The translations under genes and the position numbers were made by a program. Positions 39,222 to 48,604 of a stretch of DNA of 64,000 nt are shown here, one piece after another. Source of the stretch: Zymobacter palmae (GTDB lineage Bacteria > Pseudomonadota > Gammaproteobacteria > Pseudomonadales > Halomonadaceae); assembly GCF_003610015.1 (NCBI RefSeq), contig NZ_AP018933.1, positions 2,886,035 through 2,950,034 on the forward strand. Reading direction: 5' to 3'. Below the pieces are notes generated by a model. The model was not told the DNA's origin and did not search any database. It saw nothing but the letters and a program-made list of their open reading frames with translations. Position 1 is the first letter of the stretch. Each line of letters begins with the position of its first letter.

Positions 39222-40064
39222 CTAAGCGCGATTGACGTTCAGGTTATCGAGCACGGCCAGAGTCGGTTCTGCTTGGTTCAGGGTATAGAAGTGCAATCCC
39301 GGTGCGCCACCTTCGATAAGACGTTCACACAGGCGCGTGACAACTTCCTGACCGAATGCCTGCAGGCTTTGCGGGTCCATAGCGTAAGCATCCAATTGCT
39401 TGTCAATCCAGCGGGGAATGCTGGCACCACACGTTGCCGAGAAGCGACGCAGCTTATCGGCATCGACGATCGGCATAATGCCGGGAATGATCGGCTTGTC
39501 GATACCCTGTGCTTGCGCCTTTTCGACAAAGTGGAAATAGGCTTCTGCATCGTAGAAATACTGCGTGATCGCTTTGTCAGCACCCGCCTGCATCTTGTTG
39601 ACGAAATAGCGCAGGTCAGTTTCGTAGTTCGGCGCCTGCGGATGCATTTCAGGGTAGGCTGCCGCGATCAGCTCGAACGCATCGCCCGTTTCCTCACGAA
39701 TGAATTCGATCAGCTCATTGGCATAGCGGAATTCACCGACCGAAATCTCACCGGACGGGACATCACCGCGCAGCGCTACGATGCGGCGCACGCCTTCGCG
39801 CCGATAAGTGGCCAGCAATTCGGCGAGGTTTTCGCGGTCACTGCCAATGCAGGACAGGTGTGGGGCCGCATCGACATTGCCACGGCGCGCACGAATGACG
39901 GCATCCAGCGTGCGTTCGCGCACGGAGGCACCCGCCCCGTAAGTTACCGAAAAGAAAGTAGGATCATAGGCCACCAGACGGTCGCACAATGAGGCCAGTT
40001 TTTCCTGCCCGACGGGTGTCCTGGGCGGAAAGAATTCAAAGCTGGTTTCCAGAGCATTGGACAT
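39222..40064 (-). CDS. metF: 5,10-methylenetetrahydrofolate reductase
   Basis: The 280-residue flavoprotein barrel has the hallmarks FEFFPPRTPVGQEKL near the N-terminus, SVTYGAGASVRERTLD, the flavin/folate segment ALRGDVPSG and the KMQAGADKAITQYFYD run. It makes 5-methyl-THF for methionine synthesis. Length fits bacterial MetF. It stands alone; metK is in the same window but 11 kb away. Confidence 0.95.
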   Translation of the reverse strand: MSNALETSFEFFPPRTPVGQEKLASLCDRLVAYDPTFFSVTYGAGASVRERTLDAVIRARRGNVDAAPHLSCIGSDRENLAELLATYRREGVRRIVALRGDVPSGEISVGEFRYANELIEFIREETGDAFELIAAAYPEMHPQAPNYETDLRYFVNKMQAGADKAITQYFYDAEAYFHFVEKAQAQGIDKPIIPGIMPIVDADKLRRFSATCGASIPRWIDKQLDAYAMDPQSLQAFGQEVVTRLCERLIEGGAPGLHFYTLNQAEPTLAVLDNLNVNRA

Positions 40065-40182
40065 CGGGGCTTCCTGCTATAGATACATTGAAGATGAATA
40101 ACTTCGATTCTGTATGTTCTAGAGGCAGGAAAACACCGATTAATTTCGATGTTAAATATCGAAATCGCTCATATATAGACCA

Positions 40183-40668
40183 TTATGGATTCATCAGGTT
40201 GACGTAGGTCGTTTCGTGCGGTTTCAACGTGACATCATCGCGCACGATTTGATGCTGTTCACCCTGCTCGTCTTTCCAGCGCACCTGACTGATAACGAAA
40301 TAGCGTCCCGCCGGCATGTACATCATGCGGAAGAAGCCCTGTTTGTCGGTTTGAGCATGGCGGGTGTAAGCCTGTGCCCGAGGGTCTGCCGAAGGTACAG
40401 GTTGCCCTTTACTCAGTGCATCATACGCCTCTTGTGAATAAGACGTTGCCGGAGCAGCAACCACTTCGACACGGTTACCGTAATGTACCTCGCCCTGTTG
40501 TGTAGACACCATAACCACACCGGATAAAGAGGAATCACCGGTCTTCGGCAAAGTCTTATACACGTCTTCAGGAAAAGGTTGACGCTTTGGCTGGGATTCC
40601 TGCCACGGATTCAGGCTACAGCCCGTCAGTGTGAACAGGAATAGCAGCATCGTACCTAGCCGCTTCAT
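40183..40668 (-). CDS. Small lipoprotein with carboxypeptidase-regulatory-like fold
   Basis: The ATG at 40668 after GGAGATGCC gives 161 residues with a lipoprotein signal ending LTGC (Cys17). The rest is beta-rich: SLSGVVMVSTQQGEVHYGN, a helix with QEAYDALSKGQ, TDKQGFFRMMYMPAGRYFV and a final strand HETTYVNL. The GFF...MPAGRY pattern is that of a CarboxypepD_reg-like Ig fold. No specific function can be named. Confidence 0.7.
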   Translation of the reverse strand: MKRLGTMLLFLFTLTGCSLNPWQESQPKRQPFPEDVYKTLPKTGDSSLSGVVMVSTQQGEVHYGNRVEVVAAPATSYSQEAYDALSKGQPVPSADPRAQAYTRHAQTDKQGFFRMMYMPAGRYFVISQVRWKDEQGEQHQIVRDDVTLKPHETTYVNLMNP

Positions 40669-40899
40669 GATGGCATCTCCTTGCTTAGGCCATTTGCTGT
40701 CATTGCATTGAATCATAAAGCCGAGGATATGTTATCGACCAGAGCAAGCATGCAGACGATGTGAATTCATCGTGATTTTACGTCACGACCTCACTGCGCT
40801 TCACTTCTGCCATAGCGCCTTCCCTTCCTGAATTGATACCCGAATCACTGAGCGCGCACTGCTGCAGCGCCCAACTTATATTCTTAAAGGAAAGTCCCT

Positions 40900-42462
40900 A
40901 TGACCGATATTTCCAATATCCAGGTCGTTGATAACGTTAGCGTACTGCGTACGATCGAAGATGCCAGCATCAAGGCTGTCATGACCCTAGGCTACTACTT
41001 CCCCGGAGACGGCGGTGGCGGCATCTATTCCTATCAGGATGGCGACAACTGGACCGAAGACAGTGGCGGCAACGTCATCATCAGCACCAACAAGGTACGC
41101 CACTGGCGCTTGGCGGAAGGATCTGCACAATCCGTCCGTCAGTTCGGCGCTCTGGGCGATAACCAGCATGATGATACCGATGCCATCCGCCGCGCTCTTG
41201 AGCAAGGCGTTCTTATGGTTCCAGAAGGTAACTATCTGATCACAGATAACACCTTACTGAAACATTTATGCTCATTTAGAGGCGCTGGCGCTCTGGTCTA
41301 CAACGGACAGTCGTTCCTGGTGGGACCCATCCATTCGACAATCACTATCCATGTACCCAACACCTTCGCGACACTGGCCGAGGCCATTGCCTGCGTCGAG
41401 CTGTTCGAGATCCACGACGGATTCTGCAACATTCAGGTCGCCGATGGCACCTATGAAGTGGCGCAGATGTCGCCGCAGATCAACATCGGCCCGCGCGTCG
41501 CGATTCTGGGCAACACGAGCACGCCAAGCAACTGCGTGCTGAAGATCGCCTGCACCAGCAACCAGAGCTGCTTTAACCTCGAGAAAGGCCACTCTCTGGG
41601 CAAGATCAATGGATTCACCATCCAAGGCTATAACGGCCATGCGGACAATGGCACTTGGAACTCGGAGTGCTATGGCTGTGGTATTCACGTCACCGATGGC
41701 AGCTCCGTCAACATTGGCGGTGCCATGATCATCAACGACATGTATTACGGCATCCAGGCCAAGTTCGGTGCATCCGTCAACTGCGATGAGGGCATCATCA
41801 TCAACCGCGCCGGAGACTGCGGCGTGCATGCGTATGCTGCTAGCATCAAGTGCAACGGTATCAAGGTCACCGACTGTCGTGATGGCACGTCGCTAGGGTT
41901 CGGGGTAACAGCCGAAGCAGGCGGATTCGTTGACGCAACGAACAGTGAAGCGACAGGGAACTACAAGGCAGGCTTCTACAGCAATGGCGGCCATATGTGG
42001 GCCTCGAGGTGCAAGTCCCACAACAACATCACCCACGGGTTCTATGCCCTCAATGGAGGGATGATGGAAGCCAATAAAAGTGAGGCTTACGACAACCCCG
42101 ACTGCGGATTCGTCGCGACCGATGGGAGCTATCTGCTGGCCTTTGACTCCACGGCCGAGCGCAACAACTACGGCTTCGGCGCATGGCACGCCTCCGCAAT
42201 GGACATCAATGGTGCGACGGCGAACAACAACCGCATTCACGGCTTCATCGTGGCCAACCATGCGGTCATGTTCCACCCCAGCACGTCGACCAACAACGCC
42301 ACCGATGGCTGGCATATCCGCGGCAATTCGATGTATGCCGCAGATTCGCTGACCGGCTCAGGCAACGGTGGCAACAAGGTCTACATGACAGGGCGCGGCA
42401 TGCTGAGCACGCTGACCAACTTTACGGCCAGCGAGGTTAATACGGAGGTGGTCGTCAACTAA
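40900..42462 (+). CDS. Orphan phage-tailspike-like parallel beta-helix protein
   Basis: The 520-residue protein starts with a short head domain, then VRQFGALGDNQHDDTDAIRRAL (read in two parts, about 79-100), the pectate-lyase-like entry motif of phage tailspikes, followed by about 350 residues of beta-helix coils rich in Gly, Asn and Asp (repeated patterns GFYA-NGG, GFVATDGS, GFGAWHAS). The segment GDGGGGIYSYQDG near residue 36 and the KVRHWRLAEG segment near 65 are common before tailspike helices. It has no signal peptide, and no phage genes flank it. The AAAGGAAAG ribosome site is strong. It may be a captured tailspike or a surface polysaccharide-acting enzyme; catalytic residues cannot be located. 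Confidence 0.75.
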   Translation: MTDISNIQVVDNVSVLRTIEDASIKAVMTLGYYFPGDGGGGIYSYQDGDNWTEDSGGNVIISTNKVRHWRLAEGSAQSVRQFGALGDNQHDDTDAIRRALEQGVLMVPEGNYLITDNTLLKHLCSFRGAGALVYNGQSFLVGPIHSTITIHVPNTFATLAEAIACVELFEIHDGFCNIQVADGTYEVAQMSPQINIGPRVAILGNTSTPSNCVLKIACTSNQSCFNLEKGHSLGKINGFTIQGYNGHADNGTWNSECYGCGIHVTDGSSVNIGGAMIINDMYYGIQAKFGASVNCDEGIIINRAGDCGVHAYAASIKCNGIKVTDCRDGTSLGFGVTAEAGGFVDATNSEATGNYKAGFYSNGGHMWASRCKSHNNITHGFYALNGGMMEANKSEAYDNPDCGFVATDGSYLLAFDSTAERNNYGFGAWHASAMDINGATANNNRIHGFIVANHAVMFHPSTSTNNATDGWHIRGNSMYAADSLTGSGNGGNKVYMTGRGMLSTLTNFTASEVNTEVVVN

Positions 42463-42507
42463 TGCTCTAATCTTTACAGAGCAACATTCACAGCAAAGGC
42501 TGTGCCT

Positions 42508-43386
42508 CTAGCGAGGCATGGCCTTTGTGGCTTCCAGCACTAACAGAGGATCGACGCGTACGTCGAACCAGTTCATTCCCCAGTGCAGATGAGGCCCTGT
42601 CGCGCGCCCTGTTGCACCGACGGCACCGATGACCTGGCCTTGCTGTACGTACTGGCCCGGCTTCACATCAATACGTGACAGGTGCAGAAAGTTCGAACTG
42701 ACCCCTTGCCCGTGATCAATCAGTATGGTGCCTCCAGTTAGGTAGAGGTTCGCATTGGCGAAGGTGACCAAACCCGCTGCTGGCGCCTTAACAGGCGTCC
42801 CCTGTGCGGCAGCAATGTCCATTCCCGAATGAGGAGTACCTGGCGTACCGTTATAGACGCGCTGGTTGCCGAATCGGCCACTGATGCGCCCTTCCACAGG
42901 CCATATGAACCGTGTAGCGAAGTCAGTGCGTGCATCATCACGCAGACGTGCCGACGTGACTTCGGCCTGCTCACGCTTGATACGCTCGGCAATAGCAGGC
43001 GGAGGTGCCACCGTTTTGGGTGGGACACCGTTGACGTTTTCTATTGGCCAGTCGCGCGGAGTGACGTCAATATGCGCCTGACTGCGCTGACCGCTACTGG
43101 TCACGACATCGACAACGGCAGGCTGCTCAGCATTGCGCCCTACCCCCAACACAACCCAGCCTTCTGGTGAGATACGCAGCACATGCCCGTCATAGCGCAC
43201 TTCTTTGATACCCGCGGCCACACGCCCAATGATCAGGCTGCCCTGCTGCACCGAGGTCGGAAACTGAAAAGCGGGCTGGGAAGTGGCATGCGCACGGCAT
43301 GAAGCCACCATCATGAACGTACCGATCAGCGCCACCACTCCTGTCGCCAACGCCGATAGCGTCCTGCAAAATCCATTGCGTGTCAT
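42508..43386 (-). CDS. Periplasmic M23 (LytM) murein peptidase
   Basis: The 292-residue protein has an N-terminal signal of about 34 residues, a beta-rich middle domain (about 40-110) and a C-terminal peptidase M23 domain with zinc ligands His186 and Asp190 in PHSGMDIAA and His266/His268 in GPHLHWGMN. All ligands are present, so it should be an active endopeptidase on peptidoglycan cross-links. It converges on the tailspike-like gene; an imperfect hairpin overlaps the stop codon. Confidence 0.9.
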   Translation of the reverse strand: MTRNGFCRTLSALATGVVALIGTFMMVASCRAHATSQPAFQFPTSVQQGSLIIGRVAAGIKEVRYDGHVLRISPEGWVVLGVGRNAEQPAVVDVVTSSGQRSQAHIDVTPRDWPIENVNGVPPKTVAPPPAIAERIKREQAEVTSARLRDDARTDFATRFIWPVEGRISGRFGNQRVYNGTPGTPHSGMDIAAAQGTPVKAPAAGLVTFANANLYLTGGTILIDHGQGVSSNFLHLSRIDVKPGQYVQQGQVIGAVGATGRATGPHLHWGMNWFDVRVDPLLVLEATKAMPR

Positions 43387-43611
43387 ATGCCTTGTTCCAA
43401 TACCCGTGGAGACTTCCGCTCATCATGAGCACTCGCTCCCCATAAACAAAAGGCCGCACAGGAGGGTACCTGTACGACCAATCAACGCTGCCCAATCATC
43501 AAGGGTGACAACACACTACTCACTATAGACCACCCTTTATATTCTGCCCGGCCAATATACCTGTACTATTGGGAATGGCGCGATAGCAGACACTAACGAG
43601 GCAACGTCAAT

Positions 43612-43938
43612 TTATGCAGGCTGTGCCACCAGCGCTTCGATCTGCGCGGGCTGGGCGAATCCCGGCTGGCGGCCAAGCTCTTCACTGCCGCGATACATGA
43701 TCAGCGTCGGTGTCTGGCGCAGCTTCAACTCATGGAAGAACGCCTCACCCACGTTTTCCAGCTTCACTTTCAGCAGCGTAACGCCTTCGGCCGCAGGTGT
43801 CGTGGCAAAGCGGTTCAGGGACATATCGAGCATTTTACAGCCCGGGCAGTTGTCCTTGTAGAAATCCGCCAGTACGTAGTCGTGTGCGGCCAGCGCTTCG
43901 TGAAACGCTTCAACGGTCGTGATTTCGATCTTGTTCAT
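43612..43938 (-). CDS. Thioredoxin-like protein of the nrd operon
   Basis: The ATG at 43938 gives a 108-residue thioredoxin fold with active site Cys31-Pro-Gly-Cys34 (DNCPGCKML), the cis-Pro loop QTPTLIMY and GSEELGRQPGF. CPGC differs from the CGPC of thioredoxin 1. It overlaps the preceding flavodoxin gene by four bases and is last in the nrdA-nrdB-flavodoxin cluster, so it most likely reduces the CxxC tail of the NrdA subunit, in the way NrdH serves class Ib enzymes. Confidence 0.88.
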   Translation of the reverse strand: MNKIEITTVEAFHEALAAHDYVLADFYKDNCPGCKMLDMSLNRFATTPAAEGVTLLKVKLENVGEAFFHELKLRQTPTLIMYRGSEELGRQPGFAQPAQIEALVAQPA

Positions 43939-44384
43939 GCGAGCGGAGACTCTTCTCGTTGTGCGATGACGCGCTGCACCCAATCGTGGATAGCAGCAGT
44001 ATCCTTTGCCGAATGAGGCATCTGTTCGATCTTGAGCGTGGGGTAGTGCGAGCCGAAGAACGCGGCCATACGGTTAACGGCACCGCAGTACACTTCCATG
44101 CCCCATTGGGTTTCACCCGTGCCGAACACGGCCACGTGCTCGGGCTTGCCCTTGGCATCGACCAGTTCGGCGATGAATTCCTTCATTTCAGGGGGCGTGC
44201 GGCCATAGTCGCTGGTCCAGCTACCTAGCAGGTAGAGGTCGTAGTCGCCTCGTTCCTGATAGTGCTCGATGGTGGCATACGTCACGTCCAGCGCATGGCC
44301 CAGGCGGCGCACTTCGGCAGCCGCAATATCGGCCACTTCCTTCGTGTTGCCGCTTAATGAGTCATAGGCCATCAGCACACGCAT
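43935..44384 (-). CDS. Flavodoxin of the nrd operon
   Basis: The 149-residue flavodoxin binds FMN through YDSLSGNTKEVAD, the 50s loop GSWTSDYGRTP and the 90s loop FGTGETQWG. It is a short-chain form. Its place between nrdB and a thioredoxin gene suggests a role like that of NrdI or of the flavodoxin that reduces the R2 cofactor; it is not itself a recognisable NrdI. The ATG has a GGGGGAGC site. Confidence 0.88.
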   Translation of the reverse strand: MRVLMAYDSLSGNTKEVADIAAAEVRRLGHALDVTYATIEHYQERGDYDLYLLGSWTSDYGRTPPEMKEFIAELVDAKGKPEHVAVFGTGETQWGMEVYCGAVNRMAAFFGSHYPTLKIEQMPHSAKDTAAIHDWVQRVIAQREESPLA

Positions 44385-44540
44385 TGTCGAGCTCCCCCAG
44401 ATGAAGACCTTTCATGGGCAGGCCCGTTCCTGCCCGAATTCATATCGGAATATGGCATGGCAGACGGCCACTCCAAGAATCGACCGTTCTACCAGAAGGC
44501 AGCGTACGGCAAGAACCGCCGACATGCCCTGCGGCGTCGA

Positions 44541-45590
44541 TCAGAGATCGTCGAAGCCGTTATCAAGGTTAGTTTTCTTATAGCTGGCGTTACGCATTTC
44601 GAAGAAGTCCGTCTTGGTATGCGTGAAGTTGTCTGCGTAGGCCTTGATCCACGGCATGATGTTGCTGCTGCTTTCACTGTACATGCTTTCGATGCCTAGC
44701 ATGCCCGCCATCTTGTTGGCGCGGTACTTCACGTAACCGATCATTTCATCGACGTCGATACCATCCACCTTATCGAGCACTTCACCGGACCAGATGGTTT
44801 CCAGATCGACCGCGTGGCGGAACGCTTCGTGGACGTATTCCGTCAGGTTATCGGTATTGAGCTGGTTGTTCTCAGCCAGAATGGCGCGAATCAACTCAGA
44901 AATGAATTTGGAGTGGGCCAGCTCGTCGCGGTTGATGAAGCTGATAATCTTACCGGTACCCGTCATGCGGTTCTGGCGCACCAGATTGTAGAAGTATGCG
45001 AAGCCGGAATAGAAGTTGATGCCTTCCAGGATCGACGACTGAACCAGCGCCTTCAGCATGGTTTCTGGCGATTTCTCTGTCATGAACTCGTTGTAGGCGT
45101 CCATGATCGGCTGGTTGCGCTTGATGATCGTCGGATGGGTACGCGCCAGTTCAAACACGCGCTTCTGATCCTGCAGACCTGTGATCGACGCGAGCACATA
45201 AGAATAGCTCTCGTTATGGATCACTTCCTGCTGACCGATGATCGCCGCGTTGGCATGCGCAGCAGGATCGGTGATGTATTCCGCGATGTTGTAGATAAAG
45301 CGTGTCTGCGGGGAGTCCAGCGTCGCCAGCAGGCCAATGATCGCATCGAAGGCGTACTTCTCGTGACGATCCAGCTCCTCGTACTGACGCGCGTCCCCTT
45401 TCATGTCGACTTCATCGGGAATCCAGTAGTTGGTCGACAGTTCTTTGTACGCGCGATAGAAGGACGGGTACGGAATGTCGTTCCAGTTCAGGATACCGCT
45501 GGTTTCACCATTGATGATGCCGGTGGAGCGGTTCGGGAAAGTCGGTTCGAGGATCTTGATACGCTTGAGGTGGCCGTTGGCGTTGGACAT
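44541..45590 (-). CDS. nrdB: Class I ribonucleotide reductase R2 subunit
   Basis: The 349-residue ferritin-like protein keeps every metal ligand and the radical tyrosine: Asp92 in ATLDSPQ, Glu122 and His125 in QQEVIHNESYSY, Tyr129, Glu189 in SILEGINFY and Glu223/His226 in NRDELAHSK. It makes the tyrosyl radical for R1 (NrdA). Unlike the metal-free class Ie it is standard. The C-terminal tail NLDNGFDDL is acidic and would dock on R1. It follows nrdA by 100 bases containing a hairpin. Confidence 0.93.
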   Translation of the reverse strand: MSNANGHLKRIKILEPTFPNRSTGIINGETSGILNWNDIPYPSFYRAYKELSTNYWIPDEVDMKGDARQYEELDRHEKYAFDAIIGLLATLDSPQTRFIYNIAEYITDPAAHANAAIIGQQEVIHNESYSYVLASITGLQDQKRVFELARTHPTIIKRNQPIMDAYNEFMTEKSPETMLKALVQSSILEGINFYSGFAYFYNLVRQNRMTGTGKIISFINRDELAHSKFISELIRAILAENNQLNTDNLTEYVHEAFRHAVDLETIWSGEVLDKVDGIDVDEMIGYVKYRANKMAGMLGIESMYSESSSNIMPWIKAYADNFTHTKTDFFEMRNASYKKTNLDNGFDDL

Positions 45591-45630
45591 GACACTTACC
45601 TACTGAAAACTGGGTTTAAAGAATGGCGAA

Positions 45631-45656
45631 AGCACAGGAGAATGGGCTCCTGTGCT
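45631..45656 (-). terminator. Hairpin in the nrdA-nrdB spacer
   Basis: Ten-base perfect arms AGCACAGGAG/CTCCTGTGCT around a six-base loop lie between the two subunit genes. With a weak U-run it may be a partial terminator or RNA processing site setting the R1:R2 ratio. Confidence 0.6.
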
Positions 45657-45690
45657 TCTTCTGATGAGGTGCGGCGAGGAGGAGGTGTCC

Positions 45691-47979
45691 TCAGCTAGCG
45701 CACCACTCGCATTCTTCGATATCGATATCGTTGGAGCGCACGTAGTACGACGTCTTCATGCCTTCCTTCCATGCCGTCATGTGCAGATTCAGCAGCGTTG
45801 CTGCACGAATCGTGCTCGGCACGTAGAAGTTGAAGCTGATCGCCTGATCGACATGGCGCTGACGACGCGCGTTCTGACGGATGCTAGCGAACTGGTCGAC
45901 CTTGTAAGCGCCCTTCTCGTAGAAGGGGTAGGTATCGAGCGACAGATCAGGCGCGATGACCGGGCGGCGATAGTCTTTCTTTTCTTCATAGTAGAAGGCG
46001 CTGAAGACTGGGTCGATCGACGCGGTAGAACCTGCGATCTGGGCGGTACTCATATTCGGCGCGACGGCGATCAGATAGGCGTTGCGCACGCCATTTTCGG
46101 CAACGTCGGCGGCCAGGGTGCTCCACGCTGCGGAAGTGTAGTCACGGCGCTCGAAGTATTCACCCGTCTGCCAGTCACTGCCTGCGAAATGCTCGTAAGA
46201 GCCTTTTTCCTTCGCCAGCGCGTTACTTGCTTTGATGGCGAGGTAGTTAATGCGCTCGTACAGCTCATCCGCGTACTGCTCGGCTTCGGGCGAATTCCAG
46301 TCGATGCCTTTTTGGGCCAGCAGGTGGTGCCAGCCAAACGTTCCCAAGCCGATCGAGCGATAGCGACGGTTAGTGATGGTCGCCTGCGGCACGGGCAGCT
46401 TGTTGAGGTCGATAACGTTGTCGAGCATGCGCACTTCGATAGCAATCAGACGCTCGAGAATGTCTTCTTCCACCAGATCGGACTCGGCCGTGACCGCGCG
46501 TCCTAGGTTGATGGAAGACAGGTTGCAGACAACGAAATCGCCGGCCTGCTTGGTGATCACAATCTGATCGCCGCTGATCACTTCTTGGATCAGGCGGGTC
46601 GGGCTCATATTCTGCAGGATCTCGGTGCACAGGTTGCTGGAATAGACCATGCCCTTGTGCTTGTTCGGGTTCATCCGGTTGACTTCGTCACGGTAGAACA
46701 TGAACGGGTTGCCGGTTTCCAGCTGACTGATCATGATGCGCTTGAAGATATCGATCGCCTTCACGACGCGACGGCTGATGTTCTCGTCGGCCACCAGCTC
46801 TTCATACTTGCGACGGAAAGAACCTTCACCACGACGCTCGTCGAAGAAGTCCTGCAGGTACCAGCCTTTCTTCTGTTTCACTTCGTGCGGGTCGAACAGA
46901 TACCAATCACCGCGGCGCTCAACCACTTCCATAAAGAGGTCGGGAACGCAGACGGCCGTGAATACGTCGTGCGCACGCAGGCGCTGGTCACCATTGTTCA
47001 GGCGCAGGTCGAGGAACATCTCGATGTCTTTATGGAAGATATCAAGATAGACCGCCACGGCTCCTTTACGCTGACCGAGCTGATCAACGCTGACTGCCGT
47101 GTTGTTGAGCTGCTTGATCCACGGCACGACACCGCCGCTGGAGCCTTTGACACCGCGGATCTCGGAGCCGGTAGAGCGTACATAGCCGAGGTAGGCACCG
47201 ACGCCACCACCGTGCTTGGACACGCGCGCGATATCAGTATTGCTGTCGTAGATACCCTGCAGGCTATCATCGACGGTATCGATGAAGCAGCTGGACAGCT
47301 GACCGCCGATCTTGCCGGCATTGGCCAGTGTCGGCGTTGCCACGGTCATGTAGAGGTTGGATAGTGCCCAATACGCTTCCTTGACCAGCGTCATACGACG
47401 CTCACGCGGCTTCTCATCCTGCATCAGGTACAGTGCAATGGTCAGCCAGCGTTCCTGAGGCAGCTCGTAAACGCTCTTAGTGTGATCAGATGCCAGATAG
47501 CGCGTTGCCAGCAGGTACAGGCCGTTGTACGTGAACAGCTTGTCACGTTCCGGCTCAATGACCGCGCTGGCTTCTAGCAGCTCATCTTTGGAATAGTTGC
47601 GCAGGATATCGCCAGAGTAGATACCACGTTCACCTAGGCTTTCCTGAAGGCCAACGTAGGAACCGTACTTGTCGTCATCGTTGTAGAAGCGATTTTTGCT
47701 GGCTTTCTTGTACAGCTTGTTAAGGTACAGGCGTGCAGCAAACATTTCCCATTCGGGCGTCGTGATATCGGTCAGCGATTCCGCTTCGCGAATCAGGTAG
47801 TCGACCATATCGTCAGCCGCGATGGATTCTCGGCGTTCGATGTAGGAAAACACTTTGCGCTTGTAGCTTTCGATATCCAGCTGCGGAAATTCAGCGTGGA
47901 TATTGTCCAGATAGCGCTCGAGACGTGCGCGCTCGAAAGCCATCTGGCGCTTGCCGTTATCCTTAACAATGAAAGTCAT
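45691..47979 (-). CDS. nrdA: Class I ribonucleotide reductase R1 subunit
   Basis: The 762-residue catalytic subunit has an N-terminal ATP cone (about 3-90), the redox-active Cys231 in GGQLSSCFI, the catalytic cysteine in SSNLCTEI, the partner cysteine in FVVCNLSSINLG, and a C-terminal thiol pair Cys757/Cys760 in ECEWCAS, which a thioredoxin-like protein would reduce. It converts ribonucleoside diphosphates to deoxy forms. The presence of the cone implies dATP feedback. Tandem NrdR boxes lie about 215 bases upstream of the start. Confidence 0.95.
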   Translation of the reverse strand: MTFIVKDNGKRQMAFERARLERYLDNIHAEFPQLDIESYKRKVFSYIERRESIAADDMVDYLIREAESLTDITTPEWEMFAARLYLNKLYKKASKNRFYNDDDKYGSYVGLQESLGERGIYSGDILRNYSKDELLEASAVIEPERDKLFTYNGLYLLATRYLASDHTKSVYELPQERWLTIALYLMQDEKPRERRMTLVKEAYWALSNLYMTVATPTLANAGKIGGQLSSCFIDTVDDSLQGIYDSNTDIARVSKHGGGVGAYLGYVRSTGSEIRGVKGSSGGVVPWIKQLNNTAVSVDQLGQRKGAVAVYLDIFHKDIEMFLDLRLNNGDQRLRAHDVFTAVCVPDLFMEVVERRGDWYLFDPHEVKQKKGWYLQDFFDERRGEGSFRRKYEELVADENISRRVVKAIDIFKRIMISQLETGNPFMFYRDEVNRMNPNKHKGMVYSSNLCTEILQNMSPTRLIQEVISGDQIVITKQAGDFVVCNLSSINLGRAVTAESDLVEEDILERLIAIEVRMLDNVIDLNKLPVPQATITNRRYRSIGLGTFGWHHLLAQKGIDWNSPEAEQYADELYERINYLAIKASNALAKEKGSYEHFAGSDWQTGEYFERRDYTSAAWSTLAADVAENGVRNAYLIAVAPNMSTAQIAGSTASIDPVFSAFYYEEKKDYRRPVIAPDLSLDTYPFYEKGAYKVDQFASIRQNARRQRHVDQAISFNFYVPSTIRAATLLNLHMTAWKEGMKTSYYVRSNDIDIEECEWCAS

Positions 47980-48604
47980 AAAATCTCGCTAGCTATCCGG
48001 TATGCACGCGTCCTTTTCCGGCAGTTGAAAAAGGATAGGCATGATCAATAAGTGGCAAGGTGCAGAACCACAAAGACGGTAAAAAAACAGCCACAAACCT
48101 ACCTGTCACGGCTGTTTGTCAATGTGCAACTTTGACCCACGTTGTGGTGCGCGATTCTACACTCAAAATGGCCATCTCTCCACTCTTGACATACCACCAC
48201 ATATAGGCCAAGAGAACCCATTACCACACTATATATAGTGCCTTTGGCCACTTTCTCAATTTACAACTATCCCCCGAGATATGCACAGCCTTGCGCGCCC
48301 TAAAAGCCTCCATGCAACAAGGGGGAAAGCCCTCTACTGTGCACTATTGACGCAGGTATTTCACAAGCAAGAAACAGGTGTACAACAGGATACACACACA
48401 GTTTTCCACAGCCTTTCGCGATAAAAATTTTATTCTGTGAATAGGTGCTGGCCCCATGCATATGAGCCTAGCAACTCAATCGGGAAAGCCATGCAAAAGG
48501 TAAGGGAGAGAGGAAGGAAATTTCAGTACGAGGGCGGCACAGAAACATAGGTGAGGACGTGCTAAACGCCCTCACATCATGACACTACGTCATGCGCTTA
48601 TTCT
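47980..48604. other. nrd regulatory region
   Basis: These 625 bases hold no gene. From the nrdA side they carry the two NrdR boxes (48194-48241) and, further out, DnaA-box-like nonamers at 48402 and 48436 within an AT-rich patch. Confidence 0.65.
48194..48241 (-). promoter_or_regulatory. Tandem NrdR boxes
   Basis: A near-perfect box, ACACTATATATAGTGC (48226-48241), and a degenerate one, CCACCACATATAGGCC (48194-48209), start 32 bases apart, about three helical turns, as known NrdR pairs do. NrdR with bound ATP/dATP would repress the operon. Confidence 0.85.
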
